DNA from: a virus
Direction: 5' to 3' (one strand)
IMG/VR virus record: IMGVR_UViG_3300024258_001041
Coordinates: 1 to 33,390 of that record
DNA: 33,390 nt
The stretch's first letter is position 1. Every line of letters begins with the position of its first letter. Positions 1-6,760 of the stretch are shown here, in pieces. The notes beneath the pieces are model-generated. The model saw only the letters and a list, made by a program, of their open reading frames with translations. It ran no database searches and had not been told where the DNA came from. Both the position numbers and the translations under genes were made by a program.

Positions 1-2
1 CG

Positions 3-236
3 TATGATAACACAGCAACTTATCAAATGGAAATATCACATGATGATTTGTATAAGTATGTAGATGATTCTCCTTATAAAATTTATATGAGTTCGTATAA
101 ATCACATTTGGAATGTGTTATGGAAATTGAACATACATCATCATTATCAGCTACCGCAGTAAACAAAATAGTAGAAAGATTATATACTAATAACAATCCC
201 ACATTAGGTAAAAAAGAAGGATTAGAGGAATGGTGA
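3..236 (+). CDS. 5'-truncated hypothetical protein
   Basis: The reading frame is open from the first bases of the window through the TGA at 234-236, so the gene probably begins upstream. An internal ATG at 27 gives 69 residues, but the codons before it also read well as protein. The product is acidic and hydrophilic, with no membrane segment, no cysteine pair and no motif I recognise. It is followed by about 50 bases and then the next gene on the same strand, consistent with a compact phage operon. Function unknown. Confidence 0.55.
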   Translation, partial: YDNTATYQMEISHDDLYKYVDDSPYKIYMSSYKSHLECVMEIEHTSSLSATAVNKIVERLYTNNNPTLGKKEGLEEW

Positions 237-285
237 TTTAATAATAGTTTAAGATTACCAAGTTAAAAAATAAAAAAGGAAAGTA

Positions 286-597
286 ATGGAAGAATTGGAT
301 ACTACAGAAAGTTTTATCGAGAATAGAGAAGAAGAATCAAACGCGATGATTGTTGATTATATCAAAGAGGTGTTGACTATTGAAGGACAGATTAAAGAGC
401 TTAAAGATAACATCAAAGACAATAAGAAAGAAGCTAAAAGTAACGGGGTGCCCGTAGTAATTGCACACAAAGCAATTACTAAACTAAAAGCGATGAAAAA
501 AATGTCTATGTTAGAGAAACAAGAACAAGAGGATGTTATTTCTGCACTAGAGAGTGATTCTGACATTGCGCTATTACTAGCTAATCTAAATACATAA
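286..597 (+). CDS. Small coiled-coil protein, GapR/DUF2312-like
   Basis: A 103-residue charged protein starting at an ATG with an AAAAGGA-type ribosome site close upstream. Residues about 25-85 form a predicted coiled coil. The order is a Glu/Lys-rich helix, then a short Asn-Gly-containing turn (around residue 49), then a second basic helix. This resembles the GapR/DUF2312 family, small DNA-binding proteins that clamp overtwisted DNA. The resemblance is by layout and a few residues only, so function is tentative. Neighbours are small unknown phage genes. Confidence 0.5.
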   Translation: MEELDTTESFIENREEESNAMIVDYIKEVLTIEGQIKELKDNIKDNKKEAKSNGVPVVIAHKAITKLKAMKKMSMLEKQEQEDVISALESDSDIALLLANLNT

Positions 598-619
598 ATA
601 CACTTAAAAAGGGTTTATG

Positions 620-886
620 ATGACTTTTAAAGAAATGGCTAAAGAAATGTACGAGAACAAGGTTGATGTAGAAACACATCAACCTGATTATTATGAAGTG
701 AATGAAATAAAAGGTGAAGACCCAATTGCTCTTATTAGAGGTCTTGGGTACAAAGTTCGTGATTTCTCATTTGAAAAAGGAGTGATATCACTAGATATAG
801 CAGGCTCTTATGACGAGAAAAAAATCAACAAAGTACTAGATGGTATGGGTATTGATAAGATTTTGGTTAATTCTAAAGAAATCTAG
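620..886 (+). CDS. Hypothetical protein with N-terminal TFKEM motif
   Basis: About 88 residues. Two consecutive ATGs lie at 617 and 620. The second is preferred because it is about 6 bases after the AAAAAGGG ribosome site. The mature region is a small alpha/beta-looking acidic domain with no recognised family. The N-terminus reads M-T-F-K-E-M, similar to the first residues of several other proteins in this window. That recalls T4 capsid-targeting peptides (the M-K-T-Y-Q-E-F type), but this is inference. The gene ends at the start of a structured convergent intergenic region. Confidence 0.6.
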   Translation: MTFKEMAKEMYENKVDVETHQPDYYEVNEIKGEDPIALIRGLGYKVRDFSFEKGVISLDIAGSYDEKKINKVLDGMGIDKILVNSKEI

Positions 887-918
887 TACTATAAATTAAG
901 ATTAAATTAAGGTTTGTT

Positions 919-1063
919 GTTTATATACGTGTGGTATACAAACGATAAGTTCCTAGGCTTTCGGTCTACAGCAAACAACTTATCACTATAAGTTGTTACA
1001 ATCCTATGTTCAAAATTATACATAGGCTATACAATAGGGAGACTATCTATCTCCTTTAATTGT
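919..1063. other. Structured intergenic region with serial hairpins
   Basis: The 290-base gap between convergent genes has no convincing ORF but holds consecutive inverted repeats. Arms 919-928/934-943 form 10 bp with one mismatch and a 5-base loop. 944-951/977-984 form 8 bp, enclosing a 5-bp stem 954-958/964-968. 974-983/988-997 form 10 bp, perfect, with a 4-base loop. 1003-1009/1020-1026 form 7 bp, perfect. 1038-1042/1050-1054 pair inside 1031-1035/1059-1063. The arms at 944-951 and 988-997 compete for the same partner at 974-984, so two mutually exclusive folds exist. This could be a small RNA, a terminator cluster or an attenuator. I see no tRNA. Confidence 0.55.
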
Positions 1064-1119
1064 TAAATGGGCTGTTGTTAGCGACAAGGTTGTTTTAGAA
1101 ACTTTACAAGAAGTGATTT

Positions 1120-1143
1120 TTGTTTTAAAAAGTTTTTAAACAA
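1120..1143. terminator. AT-rich inverted repeat between convergent genes
   Basis: The arms TTGTTTTAAAAA and TTTTTAAACAA form a near-perfect AT-only inverted repeat with one extra T in the left arm. It lies just past the 3' end of the minus-strand gp4-like gene and downstream of the plus-strand gene ending at 886. Its position between convergent genes fits a bidirectional terminator, but the stem is AT-only and the loop is very short, so it would be weak. Confidence 0.35.
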
Positions 1144-1178
1144 TTTACAAATATTACCTAAAATAACTCTGTATATAC

Positions 1179-1652
1179 CTACACTCCCAAATCTGTCTCA
1201 TCCATTACTTTGAATATAAAACCCTTTTGTTTACAAAAAGCTTCCGCATACTTCCATTTTGACTGATTTACTTGATACGTGACCATTTCCTTAGCATAAC
1301 GCTCTAACGCCTTATTAGACCCCCTTCTAGGCTTCTTAGGGGGGTATCGCTCTTTCTTAGGTTTAATCTCTATAACATACTTGACTATAATACCATCTAC
1401 CAACACTTCTATATAAACATCAGGGTAATATCTATGTTGCCTATTGTCGGTTGGTTTAATATAAGGAATAGGAAACCCTTCTGATACCCATCTAACAACA
1501 CTTGTGTTCATATCACACCATTGAAAAAACTTCTTCTCCCAAGATGACATATATCGTATACCTTTCCCTTTGGTATAACTCTGTTCACTAATAATATATT
1601 TCTTCGGGTTTACAGGTATATAATCCCCTTGGTGATATTTCTTCTTTTTCAA
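1179..1652 (-). CDS. 4: T4 gp4-like head completion nuclease
   Basis: A 157-residue protein that matches my recollection of T4 gp4 (also called gp50/4), a TnsA-like nuclease fold protein needed to finish filled heads before tail joining. Shared landmarks in order are a basic N-terminus; R-Y-M-S-S-W-E at about 33-39; I-P-Y-I-K-P then H-R-Y-Y-P-D at about 63-78 with the catalytic-type Asp; the E-I-K-P-K-K strand around 95-100 (the E-x-K of a PD-(D/E)XK core); W-K-Y-A around 133; and a C-terminal D-L-G. It is the only clear minus-strand gene in the window. It begins beside a divergent late promoter, which fits a virion protein. Confidence 0.85.
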   Translation of the reverse strand: MKKKKYHQGDYIPVNPKKYIISEQSYTKGKGIRYMSSWEKKFFQWCDMNTSVVRWVSEGFPIPYIKPTDNRQHRYYPDVYIEVLVDGIIVKYVIEIKPKKERYPPKKPRRGSNKALERYAKEMVTYQVNQSKWKYAEAFCKQKGFIFKVMDETDLGV

Positions 1653-1695
1653 GACAAAACCTTTAATTTTTATTTTTCCTTCTTATAGAACAACT

Positions 1696-1709
1696 TATAA
1701 ATATTTATA
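1696..1709. promoter_or_regulatory. Palindromic divergent T4-type late promoter
   Basis: The sequence TATAAATATTTATA is a perfect palindrome, so the T4 late-promoter box TATAAATA is present on both strands (plus 1696-1703, minus 1702-1709). On the plus side it is 28 bases before the ATG at 1724. On the minus side it precedes the gp4-like gene that starts at 1652. The same octamer lies 26 bases before the GH108 lysozyme gene. T4 late genes use this box with the gp55 sigma factor; use here is inferred. Confidence 0.6.
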
Positions 1710-1723
1710 AAAAGGACAAACTT

Positions 1724-2518
1724 ATGCCTACAAAAAAAATCCCATCATTCTCAACTTTTTTAATTGATACTGTGGATGAGAATTTCAAAGAGGATGACTA
1801 CACAAAAGCTAAAAATTGGGTTGATACGTTAAACCTAGATATTCGTACACCAAAAGGGATGAAAAAAGAGCATGAATTATTAAAATATTTATCTAAACAA
1901 ATAGAGTCTGTAGAGTTGTATTACAAAGGTGTACCTGATGAAGGATATACATACGAAATCAATAGAATTATGAATGATGATTTTAGCAAACAAGATATAG
2001 AAAAGATAAGTGTAAAGTTTGGTAAAAATGATGAACAACCATTAGAAATAAAGAAGAAGTACGCAACATACATAAAAAGTGATGCATCTAAATATGAAAA
2101 ATTTATTATAGCAATAGATGAGTTAGAAACTTTACTTTCTAAACTAAAAGGGTTTCATAAGAAACCTTTAAAAAAATTAGTAATTAGATTTGTTAAGAAA
2201 ACAGAACTAAGAGGTAAAGCACTATATAAAACATCTAAAGATGAGCTATGGTTAAACTTACAATCGCCTTTGAAATCTGATGGTTATGGTAGTCTTAAAT
2301 ATATCACCATACATGAGCTTGGTCATAGGTATCTTACAAAAGTAAAAAAACAGAAATGGAACTATGACTCATGGGATTGGGTGACAACTAAATACTCACA
2401 AGTTGATAGTTTAAGTGGGGAAGAAAAGTTCGCAGAACTATTTGCTATCACACATTGGTACAATGATTACAAAGAACATAAAGAAGTTATGGACAAATTC
2501 GTAAATACCATAGAGTAG
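1724..2518 (+). CDS. Zincin-type metallopeptidase, probably a late gene
   Basis: A 264-residue soluble protein. The core is a zinc-protease helix H-E-L-G-H (HExxH) at about residues 197-201. A second conserved-looking segment, E-E-K-F-A-E-L-F-A at about 233-241, could supply the third zinc ligand Glu. The first two thirds are helical and lysine-rich with no signal peptide. The ATG at 1724 follows AAAAAGGA and a TATAAATA late box, so expression with virion genes is likely. It might process or anchor a structural protein or act on the cell surface; no substrate is visible. The N-terminus includes P-S-F-S-T-F-L, loosely like a capsid-targeting peptide. Confidence 0.7.
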   Translation: MPTKKIPSFSTFLIDTVDENFKEDDYTKAKNWVDTLNLDIRTPKGMKKEHELLKYLSKQIESVELYYKGVPDEGYTYEINRIMNDDFSKQDIEKISVKFGKNDEQPLEIKKKYATYIKSDASKYEKFIIAIDELETLLSKLKGFHKKPLKKLVIRFVKKTELRGKALYKTSKDELWLNLQSPLKSDGYGSLKYITIHELGHRYLTKVKKQKWNYDSWDWVTTKYSQVDSLSGEEKFAELFAITHWYNDYKEHKEVMDKFVNTIE

Positions 2519-2572
2519 TTTAAGTAAACTTTAAGGTTATATTATATAAAATAAAATATAAAGAGGGAATGA

Positions 2573-2866
2573 ATGATTAGTTTTGTTGATTGGGTAAATG
2601 AGAAAAAAGAAAAATTTGGTGCATGGGAAAAAGGTCTAGTAAAACTCCATTTAAAAGGGGTCAATTCAGAACACTACCCTTTGTTAATAGATATGCTTAG
2701 AAAAGAGACACAAACAGAAGAGGTTAAATTTGCTATTGATTATTTGCTATTGAATATGCCGAATCTTGGTGCAAATGTTATAACAATGAAAGATATTAAT
2801 AGGAAAGAACAAGAAGAAATTTCTACATTAGTTGGTAAATTAGAAAAGGGGAAATACAATGGGTAA
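2573..2866 (+). CDS. Hypothetical protein, 97 residues
   Basis: A small mostly helical protein beginning M-I-S-F-V-D-W-V-N-E, with a good AGAGGGA ribosome site just before the ATG. No family recognised, no membrane segment, no cysteines. The upstream gap (2519-2560) carries a TTTAAGG-TTATATT stretch similar to the recurring promoter-like motif of this genome. The last codons overlap a tiny ORF at 2859. It is probably a phage accessory or head-associated protein, but that is only context. Confidence 0.55.
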   Translation: MISFVDWVNEKKEKFGAWEKGLVKLHLKGVNSEHYPLLIDMLRKETQTEEVKFAIDYLLLNMPNLGANVITMKDINRKEQEEISTLVGKLEKGKYNG

Positions 2867-2900
2867 CTTTAAAGAGTTTTTCTATGAGAAGAAGAAGTAA
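2859..2900 (+). CDS. Tiny ORF encoding a 13-residue FKEF peptide
   Basis: A 13-codon frame, M-G-N-F-K-E-F-F-Y-E-K-K-K, preceded by the ribosome-site-like AAAAGGGGAA and overlapping the previous gene by 8 bases. It looks like the isolated start of a T4 internal-protein capsid-targeting sequence. It could be the broken 5' end of a lost gene, since foreign DNA is inserted shortly downstream. Too short to be sure it is translated. Confidence 0.3.
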   Translation: MGNFKEFFYEKKK

Positions 2901-2920
2901 GAGTCATTAAAAATAAGAGT

Positions 2921-3112
2921 ATGAACAACTCGATTGTGTTCTATGATTCTATTGAAAGATACAAGAAAGGTACACCAAAAGAAGACGAAATAGAAAGATA
3001 TGAGACTGATTATGGTTTGGATATAAGTAATTTAACAAAAGGGAAATTTTACCCAATTACAATTAAAAGTGGAAAAACAAAAACTACAAGAAACTATCAA
3101 AAAAGAGCTTGA
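2921..3112 (+). pseudogene. Phage gene truncated at the left edge of the cargo
   Basis: The first 48 or so codons (2921 to about 3066) read as an ordinary small phage protein, with the segment L-T-K-G-K-F-Y-P-I. The last 15 codons are the out-of-frame reading of the following DUF2130 gene, whose own frame opens at 3036 and becomes clearly homologous after about 3069. The simplest reading is that foreign DNA joined here and cut the phage gene. Its missing 3' part may or may not be the fragment at 9531-9723. Function unknown. Confidence 0.5.
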
Positions 3113-4094
3113 AGAAGAACAAAGTGAATCAATCTCTCTACTTAAAAAAGAACTCGATGAAAAATCAATTCAAGTAAAAGAACTTAACAAAAGTAAGGTT
3201 GAAATTGTGAAACTAAAAAGAGAAAAGGATGAGATAGAATCAAAGGTTAAAGCTGATTCTGAACTTGCACTAAATCAAAGACTAAAAGAAGAAAAAGAAA
3301 AAATGCAAAAGTCTTTAGATGAAACAAACGAATTAAAGTTTCGACAAAAAGAAGAACAACTAAAACAACTTCAAGAGCAATTACAAATTGCTCAAAGAAA
3401 AGCTGAACAAGGAAGTATGCAACTTCAAGGAGAAGTCCAAGAACTAGCGATTGAAGAATACCTTACAGATAAATACCCATTTGATGTGATTGAAGAGATT
3501 AAAAAAGGGGCAAGAGGTGCTGACTGTGTTCAGGTAGTGCATACAAGAGAAGTGCAAAATTGTGGAAAAATCTATTATGAAAGTAAAAGAACAAAAGATT
3601 TTCAAAAAACTTGGATAGAAAAATTTAAAGCCGATATGAGAGATAAAGGTGTAGATTTAGGTGTACTTGTCACACAAGCTTTACCAACTGACTTAGACAG
3701 AATGGGTTTAGTTGATGGTGTATGGGTATGTACATTTGAAGAGTTCAAAGGTTTATCAACTGTTTTGAGAGATAGTATTATTAAAATCCACCATGCCAAG
3801 AAATCAGATGAAAATAAAGCTGATAAAATGAGTTTACTTTATGGGTATCTAACAAGCACCGAGTTTAGTATGCAGATAGAAGCTATTGTTGAAGGTTTTA
3901 CTACCATGCAAACAGATTTGGATACAGAGAAAAGGTCTATGGCTCGTATATGGAAACAAAGAGAAAAACAGATTGATAAAGTTCTAGAAAATACTATTGG
4001 TATGTACGGTTCAATCAAAGGAATAGCTGGAAATGCTATTGGTAATGTTCAAGCACTAGAACTCCCATATAGTGATACAGAAGATGAAAATTAA
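3069..4094 (+). CDS. DUF2130 family nuclease, N-terminally truncated
   Basis: A 341-residue protein of the DUF2130 family. Residues 1-115 are a long Glu/Lys coiled coil. Residues about 125-230 form a PD-(D/E)XK-type nuclease core, with E-E-Y-L near 130, G-A-D-C near 149 (acidic residue) and Y-Y-E-S-K near 168 (E-x-K). A conserved C-terminal helical region includes M-A-R-I-W-K-Q-R-E-K. Family members as I know them are longer (above 400) and begin with a Cys-pair zinc ribbon. Both are missing here, and the only start is GTG 3069 inside a broken phage gene. It is followed after 14 bases by the methyltransferase, suggesting a shared operon. Activity after truncation is uncertain. Confidence 0.75.
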   Translation: MEKQKLQETIKKELEEEQSESISLLKKELDEKSIQVKELNKSKVEIVKLKREKDEIESKVKADSELALNQRLKEEKEKMQKSLDETNELKFRQKEEQLKQLQEQLQIAQRKAEQGSMQLQGEVQELAIEEYLTDKYPFDVIEEIKKGARGADCVQVVHTREVQNCGKIYYESKRTKDFQKTWIEKFKADMRDKGVDLGVLVTQALPTDLDRMGLVDGVWVCTFEEFKGLSTVLRDSIIKIHHAKKSDENKADKMSLLYGYLTSTEFSMQIEAIVEGFTTMQTDLDTEKRSMARIWKQREKQIDKVLENTIGMYGSIKGIAGNAIGNVQALELPYSDTEDEN

Positions 4095-4108
4095 ATAGGA
4101 AATTATGA

Positions 4109-6760
4109 ATGACAATAACACAGATAGAAAACGGCATTAAAAAACTACTAAAAAACTTTTCAAAAGATACTTTTGTATTTGATTTTCTTCTTACCTATGG
4201 TGAGCCTAAATCAACAATTACATTATTAAAAAAAGGTGATTTAAATCAGTTGGATTCAAAGGGAGAGGTGTTACTTAGAAAAAAAGTATTTTTTAAAGAA
4301 GCCTCCAATAATCTTCACAGTACAATTGATACTCTTAAAAATGATATTGGAGAATCTAAGCAGAAGCCTAGGTTTATAATTGTTACTGACTACGAAAGAC
4401 TACTTGCATACGATACTAAAACTGCGGATACCTTAGATGTTAAATTTGAGGAACTAGTTAAACATTATGATTTCTTTTTACCATTAGCTGGAATGGAGAA
4501 GTCAACTCATATAGATGAAAATCCAGCAGATGTAAAAGCTTCAAATCAGTTAGCAAAACTTTATGATGAGATATTAAAAAATAATCCTACTCAAACACAT
4601 GAAGAGGTACATGCACTCAATGTATTTTTGACTAGGCTTCTATTTTGTTATTTTGCGGAAGACTCAAATATCTTTGATGATAATGTATTCACAAACTCTA
4701 TCTCAAACCATACACAAAAAGATGGAAGTGATGTAGATGGTTATCTTGAAAGATTATTTGATGTATTTAATACTGATGATAAAGATAGAGAAACTAATCT
4801 ACCTGAGTATTTAAAAGCTTTTCCATATGTAAATTGTGGGCTATTTAGAGATAAACATCCATTGCCAAAATTTACTACAAAATCTAGAAATATTATGATT
4901 GATATTGGTGGTTTAGATTGGTCAGAAATAAATCCTGATATATTTGGTTCTATGATACAAACCGTTGTAACACCTGAACATCGTGGTGATATGGGCATGC
5001 ACTATACATCTGTACCAAATATCATGAAAGTTATGCAACCACTATTTTTAGATGAATTATATGAAGAGTTTGAAAAAGTTAAAACTAATAAGAAAAAACT
5101 TCAAGAGTTAATCAATAGAATTTCAAACCTAAAAATATTTGATCCTGCCTGCGGAAGCGGAAATTTTATAATTATTGCATATAAAGAGCTTAGACGATTA
5201 GAGATGAAAATTTTATCAGCTATAGATAGTTTATCTTCTCAAAAGAGTTTTACATTTAGTGAGATAAAACTAACTCAATTTTATGGAATAGAGCTAGATG
5301 ATTTCGCTCATGAAGTAGCGATACTTTCTCTTTGGTTGGCAGAACATCAGATGAACTTGGAATTTTACAAAGCATTTGGAAGAACTGCACCATCTTTACC
5401 ACTTCAAGATGGTGGCAATATTATTCATGGTAATGCTACTCGGATTGATTGGGAAAGTGTTTGTCCTAAAGATGATGTGGATGAAATCTATATACTTGGT
5501 AATCCACCATATTTAGGTGGAAAATCACAATCAAAAGAACAAAAAGAAGATATGAAAATTGTATTTGAGGGTATTAAAAATTTTAAAGAATTAGATTATA
5601 TAGCCTGTTGGTTTTTAAAGGCCTCTAAATATATTAATCATAATTCAAAGTTTTCATTTGTTACAACTAGTTCCATATCTCAAGGTGCTCAAGTTGAACA
5701 ACTTTGGATACATATTTTTTCAAACAATCAAGAAATATTTTTTGCATATAAGCCTTTTCCTTGGTCAAATAATGCTAAAAATAAAGCAGGAGTATCATGC
5801 TCTATCATAGGGATACATCATACAAGCAATAAAAATAAATTTATATATGATAATTTGCTTCGTAAAGAAGTTAAAAATATTAATGGATATTTAACAAATG
5901 GTGCTAATAAGGTTATTACCAAAAGTTTAAAACCAATATCCATATTACCTTCTATAATTACGGGTAATAGCCCTTATGAAAATGGAAATCTCTCATTATC
6001 AACGGAAGAAAAAGACAAACTACTTCAAGAATATCCAGAAGCACAAATATTAATAAAAAAACTCTCAGGAGCGAATGAATTTATTAAAGGTTTAGAAAGA
6101 TGGTGCTTATGGATTGAGGATAAAGACCTTGAACTAGCATTGTCAATTCCTAATATAAAAGAGAGAATTGATAATACTCGAACATTTAGAGAAAACGGTG
6201 GAGAAGTTGCTAGAGGAATAGCAAAAAGACCACATCAGTTTAGATACACTCATACAGCAAAAGATAGTCTAATTATTATTCCAATTGTATCCTCTGAACG
6301 AAGAAAATATATTCCTATTGGGTTTTTATCAAATGATACAGTAATTTTAAGTTCAGCTGCTGTTATATATGATTCTGAAGCATATATATTCGCAATAGTA
6401 AGCTCATATATGCATATGATATGGATGAGGATGACTGCTGGAAGGTTAGAAAACAGACTTAGATATTTATCTGCTTTATGCTACAACACTTTTCCATTTC
6501 CCAAAATAACGGATAATCAAAAAGAGCAAATAACAGAACTTGTATTTAATATTTTAGATGAAAGAGAACAGTATTCAGAAAAAACATTAGGACAACTGTA
6601 TGATCCAGATAAAATGCCAGAAGATTTAAAAGAAGCTCATCATCAATTAGATTTAGCAATAGAAAAATGCTATAGAAATAAACCATTTGAAAATGATGAA
6701 GAAAGACTTGAATACCTTTTTAAACTTTATGAAGAGATGATTGCAGAGGAAAATAAATAA
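4109..6760 (+). CDS. MmeI-like class I DNA methyltransferase (883 aa)
   Basis: A large adenine-type DNA methyltransferase. Residues 1-190 form an N-terminal domain resembling the type IIL/MmeI family but without an obvious D..ExK nuclease motif. The SAM-binding motif I is F-D-P-A-C-G-S-G-N-F at about 343-352. The catalytic motif IV is N-P-P-Y at about 464-467. The remainder has a target-recognition-like region and a conserved C-terminal N-R-L-R-Y segment around 785 typical of the family. The gene overlaps the following helicase by one base and follows a DUF2130 nuclease, so modification, cleavage and translocation may be split over three proteins. Codon use leans more to GAT/AAT/TAT than the phage genes, fitting transfer from a bacterium. 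Confidence 0.85.
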   Translation: MTITQIENGIKKLLKNFSKDTFVFDFLLTYGEPKSTITLLKKGDLNQLDSKGEVLLRKKVFFKEASNNLHSTIDTLKNDIGESKQKPRFIIVTDYERLLAYDTKTADTLDVKFEELVKHYDFFLPLAGMEKSTHIDENPADVKASNQLAKLYDEILKNNPTQTHEEVHALNVFLTRLLFCYFAEDSNIFDDNVFTNSISNHTQKDGSDVDGYLERLFDVFNTDDKDRETNLPEYLKAFPYVNCGLFRDKHPLPKFTTKSRNIMIDIGGLDWSEINPDIFGSMIQTVVTPEHRGDMGMHYTSVPNIMKVMQPLFLDELYEEFEKVKTNKKKLQELINRISNLKIFDPACGSGNFIIIAYKELRRLEMKILSAIDSLSSQKSFTFSEIKLTQFYGIELDDFAHEVAILSLWLAEHQMNLEFYKAFGRTAPSLPLQDGGNIIHGNATRIDWESVCPKDDVDEIYILGNPPYLGGKSQSKEQKEDMKIVFEGIKNFKELDYIACWFLKASKYINHNSKFSFVTTSSISQGAQVEQLWIHIFSNNQEIFFAYKPFPWSNNAKNKAGVSCSIIGIHHTSNKNKFIYDNLLRKEVKNINGYLTNGANKVITKSLKPISILPSIITGNSPYENGNLSLSTEEKDKLLQEYPEAQILIKKLSGANEFIKGLERWCLWIEDKDLELALSIPNIKERIDNTRTFRENGGEVARGIAKRPHQFRYTHTAKDSLIIIPIVSSERRKYIPIGFLSNDTVILSSAAVIYDSEAYIFAIVSSYMHMIWMRMTAGRLENRLRYLSALCYNTFPFPKITDNQKEQITELVFNILDEREQYSEKTLGQLYDPDKMPEDLKEAHHQLDLAIEKCYRNKPFENDEERLEYLFKLYEEMIAEENK

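Noticed and set aside
940-1000. A tRNA gene in the structured intergenic region
   Set aside because: There is no cloverleaf, no T-loop consensus and no 7-bp acceptor stem with the right spacing; the stems are simple serial hairpins.
4109-4700. An MmeI-type nuclease motif in the methyltransferase N-terminus
   Set aside because: The expected D...E-x-K arrangement is not visible; G-E-V-L-L-R-K-K lacks the paired Asp and spacing.
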